From contig NZ_VIVL01000011.1 of NCBI RefSeq assembly GCF_007828835.1, positions 62,001-126,000 of the forward strand: 64,000 nucleotides of DNA, given 5' to 3'. Source of the stretch: Variovorax beijingensis (GTDB lineage Bacteria > Pseudomonadota > Gammaproteobacteria > Burkholderiales > Burkholderiaceae_C). Below are positions 9,173 to 18,247 of this stretch, in pieces. Made by a program: the position numbers and the translations under genes. The number at the start of each line of letters is the position of its first letter. The stretch's first letter is position 1. Under the pieces are notes generated by a model that worked only from the letters and a program-made list of their open reading frames with translations, was not told the origin of the DNA and made no database searches.

Positions 9173-9197
9173 AAGGGGCTTGGTGCCCCTTTTTTTT
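9173..9197 (+). terminator. rpsB-tsf intergenic terminator or attenuator
   Basis: Stem AAGGGGC (9173-9179) with GCCCCTT (9185-9191), 5-nt loop, then a run of T to about 9197. It would partly terminate transcription between rpsB and tsf, setting the ratio of the two products. Confidence 0.75.
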
Positions 9198-9228
9198 AAT
9201 CTGATTTTTTGGACACGGAGATAGAACA

Positions 9229-10152
9229 ATGGCTGCAATCACCGCAAGCATGGTCGGCGAACTGCGCGCAAAGACCGACGCGCCGATGATGGAATGCAAG
9301 AAGGCCCTGACCGAGGCCGACGGCAACATGGAAAAGGCCGAAGAGCTGCTGCGCATCAAGCTCGGCAACAAGGCCGGCAAGGCCTCGGGTCGCATCACCG
9401 CCGAAGGCGTGGTCACGGCGTTTGTCGACGGCGCTGCCGGCGGCATGATCGAGATCAACTGCGAAACCGACTTCGTCACCAAGAACGACAGCTTCCTGGC
9501 CATGGCCAACGCTGCCGCGATGCTGGTCGCCAAGCACAACCCCGCGGACATCGCCGCGCTCGGCGCGCTGCCCTATGAGCAGGACGGTTTCGGCCCCACG
9601 CTCGAGGACGTGCGCAAGGGCCTGATCGGCAAGATCGGCGAGAACATGAGTTTCCGCCGCTTCAAGCACTTTGCCGGCAACGGCAAGCTGGCTTCGTACC
9701 TGCACGGCACGCGCATCGGCGTGATGGTCGAATTCGAAGGCGACGACACCTCGGCCAAGGACGTGGCAATGCACATCGCCGCCATGAAGCCGGTTGCCAT
9801 CTCGGCCGCCGACGTGCCTGCCGACCTGATCGAAAAAGAGCGCGCCGTGGCCGCCGGCAAGGCCGAGGAAGACCGCAAGACCGCAGAAGCCGAAGGCAAG
9901 AAGCCGCAGCCGGCCGACATCGTTGCCAAGCGCATCGAAGGCGGCGTGCAGAAGTACCTCAAGGAAGTCTCGCTGCACAACCAGCCGTTCGTGAAGAACG
10001 ACAAGCAGACCGTGGAGCAGATGCTCAAGGCCGCCAACACCAGCATCAAGGGCTTCACCCTGTATGTGGTCGGCGAAGGCATCGAAAAGAAGGTCGATGA
10101 CTTTGCCGCCGAAGTTGCAGCCCAGGTGGCTGCTGCCAAGGCCGCCGCGTAA
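9229..10152 (+). CDS. tsf: translation elongation factor Ts
   Basis: 307-residue guanine nucleotide exchange factor for EF-Tu. The N-terminal UBA-like segment has the signature LRAKTDAPMMECKKAL (about residues 9-24), and the dimerisation domain carries the second EF-Ts signature region EINCETDFVTKND (about 76-88). The ATG follows a purine-rich site (ACGGAGATAG). It is second in the rpsB operon, downstream of the intergenic hairpin, with pyrH 102 bp further on. Confidence 0.98.
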   Translation: MAAITASMVGELRAKTDAPMMECKKALTEADGNMEKAEELLRIKLGNKAGKASGRITAEGVVTAFVDGAAGGMIEINCETDFVTKNDSFLAMANAAAMLVAKHNPADIAALGALPYEQDGFGPTLEDVRKGLIGKIGENMSFRRFKHFAGNGKLASYLHGTRIGVMVEFEGDDTSAKDVAMHIAAMKPVAISAADVPADLIEKERAVAAGKAEEDRKTAEAEGKKPQPADIVAKRIEGGVQKYLKEVSLHNQPFVKNDKQTVEQMLKAANTSIKGFTLYVVGEGIEKKVDDFAAEVAAQVAAAKAAA

Positions 10153-10254
10153 AAACTGTTACGCCCCAAGGCAGCGGTGCACGCGTGTGTGCCGCCGCTT
10201 TTTCACCGCCTCGTTCTACACTCGCCCCCGCCAACCCAAGTAAGGAAATTGCCC

Positions 10255-10977
10255 ATGTCTGATCCCCGCCCAGCCCACAAGCGAATCTTGTTGAAGCTGT
10301 CGGGTGAGGCGTTAATGGGAGATGATGCCTTTGGTATTAATCGTGCGACCATCGTTCGCATGGTCGAAGAGGTGGCGGAAGTGGTGAACATGGGCGTGGA
10401 AGTCGCAGTCGTGATCGGCGGCGGCAACATCTTCCGCGGCGTCGCGGGAGGCTCGGTCGGCATGGACCGCGCGACGGCCGACTACATGGGCATGCTGGCC
10501 ACCGTCATGAATTCGCTGGCCCTGGCCGACGCCATGAACAAGCAGGGGCTGGTGGCGCGCGTCATGTCCGCCATCGCCATCGAGCAGGTGGTCGAGCCCT
10601 ACGTGCGGCCCAAGGCGCTGCAGTACCTCGAAGAGGGCAAGGTGGTCGTGTTTGCCGCGGGCACCGGCAATCCGTTCTTCACCACCGACACGGCCGCTGC
10701 GCTGCGCGGTGCCGAGATCGGTGCCGAACTGGTGCTCAAGGCCACCAAGGTCGACGGCGTCTATTCCGCCGATCCGAAGACCCATCCCGATGCAACGCGC
10801 TATTCGTCGCTCACTTTCGACGAGGCAATCGCGCAGAATCTCGGCATCATGGACGCCACGGCCTTTGCGCTGTGCCGCGACCAGAAGCTGCCGATCAAGG
10901 TGTTCTCGATCTTCAAGAACGGTGCGCTCAAGCGCGTCGTCATGGGCGAGGACGAAGGCACGCTGGTGCATGCCTGA
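10255..10977 (+). CDS. pyrH: uridylate kinase
   Basis: Phosphorylates UMP to UDP; hexameric bacterial UMP kinase of the amino acid kinase fold, 240 residues. MSDPRPAHKRILLKLSGEAL places the phosphate-binding strand near the start, and VVIGGGNIFRG (about 55-65) and GTGNPFFTTDTAAALR (about 137-152) are family motifs. The ATG at 10255 is preceded by TAAGGA; an in-frame GTG at 10177 would add an unrelated extension. Followed 13 bp later by frr. Confidence 0.97.
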   Translation: MSDPRPAHKRILLKLSGEALMGDDAFGINRATIVRMVEEVAEVVNMGVEVAVVIGGGNIFRGVAGGSVGMDRATADYMGMLATVMNSLALADAMNKQGLVARVMSAIAIEQVVEPYVRPKALQYLEEGKVVVFAAGTGNPFFTTDTAAALRGAEIGAELVLKATKVDGVYSADPKTHPDATRYSSLTFDEAIAQNLGIMDATAFALCRDQKLPIKVFSIFKNGALKRVVMGEDEGTLVHA

Positions 10978-10990
10978 GGAGTAATTTGAG

Positions 10991-11560
10991 ATGACGACCC
11001 CGACCATTGCAGAAATCCGCAGTGCGACCGATGCCAAGATGAATCAGTCGCTTGCCGCGTTCCAGAACAACCTCACCAAGATCCGTACCGGCCGCGCGAA
11101 CTCCGCGCTGCTCGACTCGATCCACGTCGAGTACTACGGCTCGCAGGTTCCGCTGAGCCAGGTGGCCAACGTGTCGGTGCTCGACTCGCGCACGATCAGC
11201 GTCCAGCCCTGGGAAAAGGGCATGGGCGCCAAGATCGAGAAAGCCATCCGCGAAAGCGACCTGGGGCTGAATCCGGCCTCGATGGGCGACCTGATCCGCG
11301 TGCCGCTTCCCGCGATGAGCGAGGAGCGCCGCAAGGAAATGACCAAGCTGGTCCGCAACGAAGGCGAAAGCGCCAAGATCGCCACGCGCAACCTGCGCCG
11401 CGATGCGAACGAGTCGGTCAAGAAGCTGGTCAAGGAAAAGCTCGCCTCCGAGGACGACCAGAAGCGCGCCGAAGCCGAGATCCAGAAGGTCACGGACCGC
11501 CACATCGCGGAAATCGACCGCCTGGTCGCGGCCAAGGAAGCGGAGATCATGGCCGTTTGA
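10991..11560 (+). CDS. frr: ribosome recycling factor
   Basis: Splits post-termination ribosomes together with EF-G. The 189-residue protein has the RRF pattern: N-terminal helix with KMNQSLAAFQNNLTKIRTGR (about 17-36), then the small beta domain and the long helices with RRDANESVKKL near 136. A good Shine-Dalgarno (GAGGAG) precedes the ATG. Its stop codon overlaps a TTG that could also start uppS, so the two are tightly linked. Confidence 0.97.
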   Translation: MTTPTIAEIRSATDAKMNQSLAAFQNNLTKIRTGRANSALLDSIHVEYYGSQVPLSQVANVSVLDSRTISVQPWEKGMGAKIEKAIRESDLGLNPASMGDLIRVPLPAMSEERRKEMTKLVRNEGESAKIATRNLRRDANESVKKLVKEKLASEDDQKRAEAEIQKVTDRHIAEIDRLVAAKEAEIMAV

Positions 11561-11568
11561 GGCTGCGC

Positions 11569-12312
11569 ATGGCCTCTTCTTCGCCGCAGATCCCCCGCCA
11601 CATTGCCATCGTCATGGATGGCAACGGACGCTGGGCCACGCGGCGGTTCCTGCCTCGCGTGGCAGGACACAAGCAGGGCGTCGAGTCGCTCAGGCGCTGC
11701 GTCAAGGCGTGTGTCGATCGCGGCGTGGGCATTCTCACGGTCTTCGCGTTTTCGTCGGAGAACTGGAACCGTCCGCCCGAGGAAGTTTCGGGGCTCATGG
11801 AAATCATGGTGGGGGCACTCGCGCGCGAAGTGCCCAAGCTGAGCCGCGACGGCGTGCAGTTGCATTTCGTCGGCGAACGGACCGGGCTTTCCAAGAAAAT
11901 GGTGCAGGGCCTGGTCGACGCCGAAACCGCCACCGCGCAGAACACCAAGCTGATCCTGAACGTCTGCTTCAACTACGGCGGCCGGTGGGACATTGCCCGC
12001 GCCGCGGCCAAGCTGGCCGAGCAGGGCGAAGCGCTCACGGAAGCGAATCTCGACCGCGCCATGGCCCTGGCGCACGTGCCCGATCCCGACCTTCTCATCC
12101 GCACCGGCGGCGAGCAGCGCCTGTCGAACTTCCTGCTGTGGCAAAGCGCCTACGCGGAGCTTTTCTTCAGCGACAAGCTCTGGCCCGAGTTCGACCAGGC
12201 CGAACTGGATGCGGGAATCGCCGCATTTCAGGCGCGCGAGCGCCGCTTCGGCAAGACCTCGGCGCAAGTCACGGCCGGCAGCGGCTCCGCACCCGATCGC
12301 CAGTTGGCCTGA
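11569..12312 (+). CDS. uppS: isoprenyl transferase (undecaprenyl diphosphate synthase)
   Basis: Cis-prenyltransferase making the C55 carrier lipid for peptidoglycan and LPS. The family start HIAIVMDGNGRWA is at residues 11-23 (catalytic Asp17), FSSENWNRP near 64 and RTGGEQRLSNFLLWQSAYAE near 182 form the substrate and metal site. I chose ATG 11569, eight bases after GAGG; the TTG at 11557 would add four residues and overlap the frr stop. Supplies C55-PP, while cdsA and dxr follow in the same operon. Confidence 0.96.
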   Translation: MASSSPQIPRHIAIVMDGNGRWATRRFLPRVAGHKQGVESLRRCVKACVDRGVGILTVFAFSSENWNRPPEEVSGLMEIMVGALAREVPKLSRDGVQLHFVGERTGLSKKMVQGLVDAETATAQNTKLILNVCFNYGGRWDIARAAAKLAEQGEALTEANLDRAMALAHVPDPDLLIRTGGEQRLSNFLLWQSAYAELFFSDKLWPEFDQAELDAGIAAFQARERRFGKTSAQVTAGSGSAPDRQLA

Positions 12313-12348
12313 GGGCCTCACGGCCTGTCCCTCCAGCCGCCCAGCCGC

Positions 12349-13194
12349 ATGCTCAAACAACGCATCCTCACGGCCATCGTCCTGTTGGCGATCCTGCTGC
12401 CGGCGCTCTTCTACCCGTCGCACGTCCCCTTCGCCTGCGTGATGCTGGTGCTGATCGGTGCCGGGGCATGGGAATGGGGCCGTCTCAACGGCTATGGCCA
12501 GCGGCTGTCGGTCTTCCTCGGCGCAGAAACCGTGGCGCTGTGTGCGCTCTCCTGGTGGCTCGGGCTGCTCGATCGGTCGCTGCTGCCCATGTGGCTGGTG
12601 GCCAGCGCAGCCTGGGTGCTCGGCGGGGCTGCGTTGCTGCGGGTGGCGGTGCCGGGCTGGCCGCGCATTCCCCGCGGGCTGCGGCTGGTCGGCGGGCTGC
12701 TGGCGCTCTGGGTGGCGTGGCTCGCGGCCGTGCAGGCGCGCATGGTCGGCATCAACTTTTTGCTGTCGATCCTCGTGCTGGTCTGGGTGGCCGACGTCTT
12801 CGCGTATTTCGCGGGCCGCGCCTTCGGCCTCAAGTTCACGCGCAACAAGCTCGCGCCCGCCATCAGCCCCGGCAAGAGCTGGGAAGGCGTGTGGGGCGGC
12901 ATGGCGGGCGTCGTGGTGCTGGCCTTTGCGTGGATGTGGGCCGACAGGGCTGCCGGCGCCGCGGTGGCCAGCCTCTACACCCGGCTGTACGAGCGCGGCT
13001 GGTGGCTGCTGCTGGTCGGCGTGCTGTTTCTCGCCGCGATGAGCGTCGTGGGCGACCTGGTCGAGTCGCTGATCAAGCGCAGTGCCGGCGCCAAGGACAG
13101 CAGCAGCCTGTTGCCGGGCCACGGTGGTGTGCTCGACCGCGTGGATGCCCTCTTGCCGGCGCTTCCCATTGCAATGATGCTGGCTTTCCTGTGA
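12349..13194 (+). CDS. cdsA: phosphatidate cytidylyltransferase
   Basis: Makes CDP-diacylglycerol for phospholipids from phosphatidate and CTP; inner-membrane protein. The 281 residues form about eight hydrophobic segments. The C-terminal CDP-DAG synthase signature is intact: SLIKRSAGAKDSSSLLPGHG followed by GVLDRVD (about 243-269). The TGA stop overlaps the GTG start of dxr (GTGA). Confidence 0.96.
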   Translation: MLKQRILTAIVLLAILLPALFYPSHVPFACVMLVLIGAGAWEWGRLNGYGQRLSVFLGAETVALCALSWWLGLLDRSLLPMWLVASAAWVLGGAALLRVAVPGWPRIPRGLRLVGGLLALWVAWLAAVQARMVGINFLLSILVLVWVADVFAYFAGRAFGLKFTRNKLAPAISPGKSWEGVWGGMAGVVVLAFAWMWADRAAGAAVASLYTRLYERGWWLLLVGVLFLAAMSVVGDLVESLIKRSAGAKDSSSLLPGHGGVLDRVDALLPALPIAMMLAFL

Positions 13195-14378
13195 ACACAC
13201 CCAAACAACGCATCACGGTGCTGGGCTCGACCGGTTCGGTCGGCATCAGCACGCTCGATGTCATTTCGCGGCACCCGGAGCGTTTCGAGGTCTTCGCGCT
13301 TTCCGCATCGACCAAGGTCGACGAGCTGCTCGCGCAGTGCGCGCGTTTTTCGCCGCGCTATGCGGTCATGGCGAGCGCGCCGCATGCGGCGCTGCTGACC
13401 GAAAAGATAGAGCAGAACAATCTCAAGACCACCGTCCTGAGCGGCGTCGATGCTATTGAAAAAATAGCATCGCACGAAGAGGTCGACGCCGTGATGGCGG
13501 CCATCGTGGGGGCGGCCGGCCTCGGGCCCTGCCTGGCGGCTGCGCGCGCCGGCAAGCGGCTGCTGCTGGCCAACAAGGAGGCGCTGGTGGTCGGCGGCGA
13601 GCTCTTCATGCGCACCGTGCGCGAGGGCGGTGCCACGCTGCTGCCGATCGACAGCGAGCACTCGGCCATCTTCCAGTCGCTGCCTGAAGATCCGTCGACC
13701 TGGCCGCGGCGCATCGACAAGATCATTCTCACGGCGTCGGGCGGCCCGTTCCGCACGCGCGCGCCCGATACGCTGGGCACGGTCACGCCCGAACAGGCTT
13801 GCGCGCATCCGAACTGGGTCATGGGCCGCAAGATCTCGGTCGATTCCGCCACCATGATGAACAAGGCGCTCGAGGTGATCGAGGCGCGCCATCTGTTCGG
13901 CGTGCTGCCCGAGCAGATCGAGGTGGTCATCCATCCGCAGAGCGTGGTCCATTCGATGGTCCAGTTCACGGATGCATCGGTCATTGCCCAACTGGGGACG
14001 CCCGACATGCGCGTGCCCATTGCCGTCGGACTGGCCTGGCCCGAGCGCATCGAGAGCGGCGCGGCGCGCCTTGATTTCCGCCAGATGGCATCGCTGAGCT
14101 TCGATGCCCCCGACGCGGCGCTGTTTCCCGGGCTGGGCCTGGCCTGGCATGCGCTGCGCGCGGCGCCGGGGACCACGGCGGTGCTCAATGCGGCCAACGA
14201 AGTCGCGGTCGAGGCCTTTCTTGATCGGCGCCTGCGCTTCGACCGCATTCATGCGGTCAACATGGAAACTTTGGAAGCCGTCAGCCCCTCCAAGCCCGCA
14301 TCGCTGGCCGACCTGCTGGCGCTCGACGCCAGCGCCAGGGCGGCGGCCAATGCCGCGGCGCTGCGCTTCGCGGCCTGA
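13191..14378 (+). CDS. dxr: 1-deoxy-D-xylulose 5-phosphate reductoisomerase
   Basis: First committed enzyme of the MEP isoprenoid pathway (DXP to MEP, NADPH-dependent); 395 residues. NADPH motif LGSTGSVG is near residue 10, LLANKEALVVGG near 124, and the substrate/metal region has ILTASGGPFRTR and NWVMGRKISVDSATMMNKAL (about 205-224). The GTG start overlaps the cdsA stop, so translation is likely coupled. An AT-rich perfect palindrome at 13449-13471 lies within the gene and encodes AIEKIA-like residues in a variable region. Confidence 0.96.
   Translation: MNTPKQRITVLGSTGSVGISTLDVISRHPERFEVFALSASTKVDELLAQCARFSPRYAVMASAPHAALLTEKIEQNNLKTTVLSGVDAIEKIASHEEVDAVMAAIVGAAGLGPCLAAARAGKRLLLANKEALVVGGELFMRTVREGGATLLPIDSEHSAIFQSLPEDPSTWPRRIDKIILTASGGPFRTRAPDTLGTVTPEQACAHPNWVMGRKISVDSATMMNKALEVIEARHLFGVLPEQIEVVIHPQSVVHSMVQFTDASVIAQLGTPDMRVPIAVGLAWPERIESGAARLDFRQMASLSFDAPDAALFPGLGLAWHALRAAPGTTAVLNAANEVAVEAFLDRRLRFDRIHAVNMETLEAVSPSKPASLADLLALDASARAAANAAALRFAA
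13449..13471. repeat. AT-rich perfect palindrome inside dxr
   Basis: Arms GATGCTATT (13449-13457) and AATAGCATC (13463-13471) around GAAAA. Much more AT-rich than the surrounding coding DNA and in frame (DAIEKIA). A degenerate relative (TGCTATC, AAAAC, GGTAGTA) occurs in the methyltransferase gene at 23162-23180, also encoding AIK-like residues. Confidence 0.6.
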
Positions 14379-14402
14379 CACTCCCGTCAACAGAGGATCC
14401 GG

Positions 14403-15773
14403 ATGCTCACCGTCATCGCTTTCGTGGTTGCACTCGGCCTCCTGATCGCCGTGCATGAATACGGCCACTACCGCGTTGCCGTCGCCTGCGGCGTCAAGGT
14501 GCTGCGGTTTTCGGTGGGCTTCGGCAAGACACTCTACCGCTGGCAGCCCAAGCGCCAGCATCCGGGGCAGGAAACGGAGTTCGTCATCGGCGCGTTTCCG
14601 TTCGGCGGTTACGTCAAGATGCTCGATGAGCGCGAGGGGCCGGTGGCGCCCGAGGAGCGCCACCGCGCCTTCAACACGCAGCCGCTGCGCTCCCGCGCGG
14701 CCATCGTCGCTGCCGGGCCCATTGCGAATCTGCTGCTTGCCGTGGTGCTCTACACGGCCGTCAACTGGATCGGAGTCGAGGAGCCTGTTGCCAAGCTGGC
14801 GCGTCCGGTGGCGGCATCGCTGGCGGAAGCGGCGGGATTACGCGGCGGCGAGCACATCACGCGTGCCGGTTTCGAAGGCGACCTGGAACCCGTGCAGTCG
14901 TTCGAGGACCTGCGCTGGCGCATGACACGCGGCGCGCTCGACGGCCGCGACCTGACGCTCGAAGTGGCGGGCGAGGGCGGCCGGCCCGGCCGGCAGGTCG
15001 TGCTGCCGCTGAGCCTCATGGAGGCCAGGGACGCCGACCCGCAGATGTTCCGCAAGATCGGCGTGCTCGCACCGCTGACGCGTCCCGAGATCGGCCAGGT
15101 GATGGCCGGCAGCGCGGCAGAACGCGCGGGCCTTCGCAGCGGCGACGTGGTCCGCAGCGTCGGCAATGTGCCCATCGTCGATGGGCAGCAGTTGCGCGAG
15201 GTGATCCGCACCTCGATCGATGGCGACCAGCCGCGTCCGCAGACCTGGCAGGTGCAGCGCGGCAGCCAGTCGATCGAACTCGAAGTCAGGCCCGAACTGC
15301 GCGAGGAGGGCGCGGCGAAGGTCGGCCGCATCGGCGCCTATGTCGGTGCGCCGCCCGAAATGGTGACGGTGCGCCAGGGCCCGATCGATGGCGTCTGGCG
15401 CGGTATCGTGCGCACCTGGGAGGTGTCGGCGCTGACCGTCCGCATGATGGGCAAGATGGTGATCGGCGAAGCCTCGCTCAAGAATCTGAGCGGGCCGCTC
15501 ACGATCGCCGACTACGCCGGCAAGTCCGCGAGCCTCGGGTTGACCCAGTACCTGGTATTCCTTGCACTGATCAGCGTGAGCCTTGGCGTGCTCAATCTCA
15601 TGCCGCTGCCGGTCCTCGATGGAGGACACCTGATGTATTATCTTTGGGAGGGCCTGACCGGCAAGAGCGTCTCTGACGCCTGGATGGAACGGCTTCAGCG
15701 CGGCGGTGTCGCCTTGCTGCTGGTCATGATGTCGGTTGCACTCTTCAACGACGTCACGCGGCTCTTTGGTTAA
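14403..15773 (+). CDS. rseP: RIP metalloprotease RseP
   Basis: Inner-membrane site-2 protease that cleaves anti-sigma factors such as RseA and remnant signal peptides; 456 residues. The zinc motif HEYGH is at residues 18-22 in the first membrane segment, two PDZ domains occupy the middle (second around 223-300), and the last membrane region has NLMPLPVLDGGHL with the third zinc ligand. It lies between dxr and bamA, the order usual in proteobacteria, linking envelope stress control to BamA. Confidence 0.96.
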   Translation: MLTVIAFVVALGLLIAVHEYGHYRVAVACGVKVLRFSVGFGKTLYRWQPKRQHPGQETEFVIGAFPFGGYVKMLDEREGPVAPEERHRAFNTQPLRSRAAIVAAGPIANLLLAVVLYTAVNWIGVEEPVAKLARPVAASLAEAAGLRGGEHITRAGFEGDLEPVQSFEDLRWRMTRGALDGRDLTLEVAGEGGRPGRQVVLPLSLMEARDADPQMFRKIGVLAPLTRPEIGQVMAGSAAERAGLRSGDVVRSVGNVPIVDGQQLREVIRTSIDGDQPRPQTWQVQRGSQSIELEVRPELREEGAAKVGRIGAYVGAPPEMVTVRQGPIDGVWRGIVRTWEVSALTVRMMGKMVIGEASLKNLSGPLTIADYAGKSASLGLTQYLVFLALISVSLGVLNLMPLPVLDGGHLMYYLWEGLTGKSVSDAWMERLQRGGVALLLVMMSVALFNDVTRLFG

Positions 15774-15811
15774 CTTTCTGCCGGCCCTTTCCGCGCCGGC
15801 CCAATTCACAG

Positions 15812-18247
15812 ATGAACACAAACTTCAGTCGCTTTCGCCTGCGTAGCGTTGCCGCGGTGGTGGCCAGCGCGTTGGCGGCCACGGCAGCCTGGGCCGTCGA
15901 GCCCTTCACGGTGCGTGACATTCGCGTCGAGGGCCTGCAACGCGTCGAGCCCGGCACGATCTTCGCATCGCTTCCGCTGCGTGTGGGCGATACCTACAGC
16001 GACGAGCGCGGATCGGCTGCCATCCGTGCGCTGTTCGACCTGGGGTTGTTCAAGGACGTGCGCATCGACGTCAACGGCAACGTGCTGGTGGTGATCGTCG
16101 AAGAGCGTCCCACCATTGCCGACGTCGATTTCGTCGGCACCAAGGAATTCGACAAGGCCGCGCTCCAGAAGGCGCTGCGCGAAGTGGGCCTGGCCGATGG
16201 CCGCCCGTACGACAAGGCCCTGGCCGACCGCGCCGAGCAGGAACTCAAGCGCCAGTACGTGAGCCGCAGCCTCTACAACGCGCAGGTCGTGACCACGGTC
16301 ACGCCCATCGAGCGCAATCGCGTCAATCTCACGTTCACCGTCACCGAGGGCGATTCCGCGCGCATTCGCGAAGTGCGTGTGGTCGGCAACAAGGCATTCA
16401 GCGAATCGACGCTGCTGAGCCTGTTCGACCAGGACAGCGGCGGCTTCATGAGCTGGTACACCAAGTCCAACCAATACTCGCGTTCGAAGCTCAACGCCGA
16501 CCTGGAAACGCTGCGCTCGTACTACATCACGCGCGGCTACCTCGAGTTCCGCATCGATTCGACCCAGGTCGCCATCTCGCCGGACCGCAAGGACCTGTCG
16601 GTGACCGTCAACATCACCGAAGGCGAGAAGTTCGTTGTGGCCGGCGTCAAGCTCGACGGCAACTATCTCGGCCGCGACGAGGAGTTCAAGTCCCTCGTGA
16701 CCATCAAGCCCGGTGAGCCCTACAACGGCGAGCAGGTCACCGAAACCACCAAGGCCTTCACCGACTATTTCGGCACCTTCGGCTACGCGTTCGCACGCGT
16801 GCAGGCCCGCCCGGAAATCGACCGCGTCAACAACCGCGTGACCCTGACCCTGCAGGCCGAACCCTCGCGCCGCGTTTACGTGCGCCGCGTGGCGGTGGGC
16901 GGCAATGCCAAGACGCGCGATGAAGTGATCCGGCGCGAGTTCCGGCAGTTCGAGGCCTCTTGGTACGACGGCGACAAGATCAAGCTCTCGCGCGACCGCG
17001 TGGACCGTCTGGGCTTCTTCACCGAAGTGAACGTCGAAACCCAGGAAATCCCGGGTTCGCCCGACCAGGTCGACCTGGTCGTCAACGTGGCCGAGAAGCC
17101 CACCGGCAGCCTGCAGCTCGGCGCCGGCTATTCGAGCGCGGAAAAGGTGGCTCTCACCTTCGGCATCTCGCAAGAGAACGTCTTCGGTTCGGGCAACTTC
17201 CTGGGCGTGCAGGTCAACACCAGCAAGTACAACCGCACGCTGTCGCTGACCACCACCGATCCGTATTTCACCAAGGACGGCATCTCGCGCACGATCAGCG
17301 TCTATCACACCACCACGCGCCCGTACTCGACCAACATCGACGGCGACTACAAGCTCGTGAACCAAGGCGCTTCGATCCGCTTCGGCGTGCCGTTCAGCGA
17401 AGTCGACACGGTCTTCTTCGGTGTCGGGCTCGAGCGCTACGCCTTCGATCCGAACTCGACGACGTCGTTCTCCGGGCTCTTCACGCCGGCGTCCTACCTG
17501 CGCTATTTCCAATGCCAGAGGGATGCGAGCGGTTTGTTCGTGACCGAGTGCGATCGGAAGAGCGTCTGGGGCGTCCCGCTGACCGTCGGCTGGGGCCGCG
17601 ACAGCCGCGACAGCGCGCTGGTTCCGACCACCGGGCGCCTGCAGCGTGCCAACCTGGAGCTGGGCGTCGCCGGCGAAATGAAGTATTTCAAGACGAACTA
17701 CCAGTACCAGGAGTTCTTCGCAATCAACAAGCAGTACACGTTTGCGATCAACGCCGACCTGGGCTATGCCAAGTCTCTTGGCGGCAAGGACTACCCGATC
17801 TTCAAGAACTTCTATGCCGGCGGCCTGGGTTCCATCCGCGGCTTCGAGCAGAACTCGCTCGGGCCGCGCGACGTGCCGCTGCCCTGGCAGACGGAAGGCG
17901 CAGCGCTCGGCGGCACCAAGAAGGCCGTGTTCAATGCCGAACTCAGTACGCCATTCCCGGGCGCCGGCAACGACCGCACGCTGCGCCTCTATGGCTTCTT
18001 CGATGTCGGCAACGTGTTCGGCTCGCGCGCCCCCGGCATCACGGACGCGCAGTACGAGGCCCAGAAAAAGCTGCGTGCCTCGGTGGGCCTCGGGGTCAGC
18101 TGGATCTCGCCGCTGGGCCCGCTGCGTCTGGCCTACGCCTTCCCCATCAAGTCCCAAAAGGAAGTGCTGGATCCGAATACCGGCGTCATCCTGATCCCGA
18201 AGGATAGAATCCAGCGCTTGCAATTCCAGATCGGAACGTCTTTCTAA
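15812..18247 (+). CDS. bamA: outer membrane protein assembly factor BamA
   Basis: Core of the BAM complex that folds and inserts beta-barrel proteins in the outer membrane; 811 residues. A signal peptide ends near Ala28 (ATAAWA), then five POTRA repeats (about 30-430, the first starting FTVRDIRVEGLQRVEPGTIF) and a C-terminal 16-strand barrel with the lid motif GSIRGFEQNSLGPRD. The last residue is Phe (QFQIGTSF), the outer-membrane beta-signal. The Skp gene follows directly after the stop codon. Confidence 0.97.
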   Translation: MNTNFSRFRLRSVAAVVASALAATAAWAVEPFTVRDIRVEGLQRVEPGTIFASLPLRVGDTYSDERGSAAIRALFDLGLFKDVRIDVNGNVLVVIVEERPTIADVDFVGTKEFDKAALQKALREVGLADGRPYDKALADRAEQELKRQYVSRSLYNAQVVTTVTPIERNRVNLTFTVTEGDSARIREVRVVGNKAFSESTLLSLFDQDSGGFMSWYTKSNQYSRSKLNADLETLRSYYITRGYLEFRIDSTQVAISPDRKDLSVTVNITEGEKFVVAGVKLDGNYLGRDEEFKSLVTIKPGEPYNGEQVTETTKAFTDYFGTFGYAFARVQARPEIDRVNNRVTLTLQAEPSRRVYVRRVAVGGNAKTRDEVIRREFRQFEASWYDGDKIKLSRDRVDRLGFFTEVNVETQEIPGSPDQVDLVVNVAEKPTGSLQLGAGYSSAEKVALTFGISQENVFGSGNFLGVQVNTSKYNRTLSLTTTDPYFTKDGISRTISVYHTTTRPYSTNIDGDYKLVNQGASIRFGVPFSEVDTVFFGVGLERYAFDPNSTTSFSGLFTPASYLRYFQCQRDASGLFVTECDRKSVWGVPLTVGWGRDSRDSALVPTTGRLQRANLELGVAGEMKYFKTNYQYQEFFAINKQYTFAINADLGYAKSLGGKDYPIFKNFYAGGLGSIRGFEQNSLGPRDVPLPWQTEGAALGGTKKAVFNAELSTPFPGAGNDRTLRLYGFFDVGNVFGSRAPGITDAQYEAQKKLRASVGLGVSWISPLGPLRLAYAFPIKSQKEVLDPNTGVILIPKDRIQRLQFQIGTSF

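Noticed and set aside
11403..13190. Long frame upstream of, and continuous with, dxr
   Set aside because: Only the part from GTG 13191 has Dxr sequence; the rest runs antiphase through frr, uppS and cdsA.
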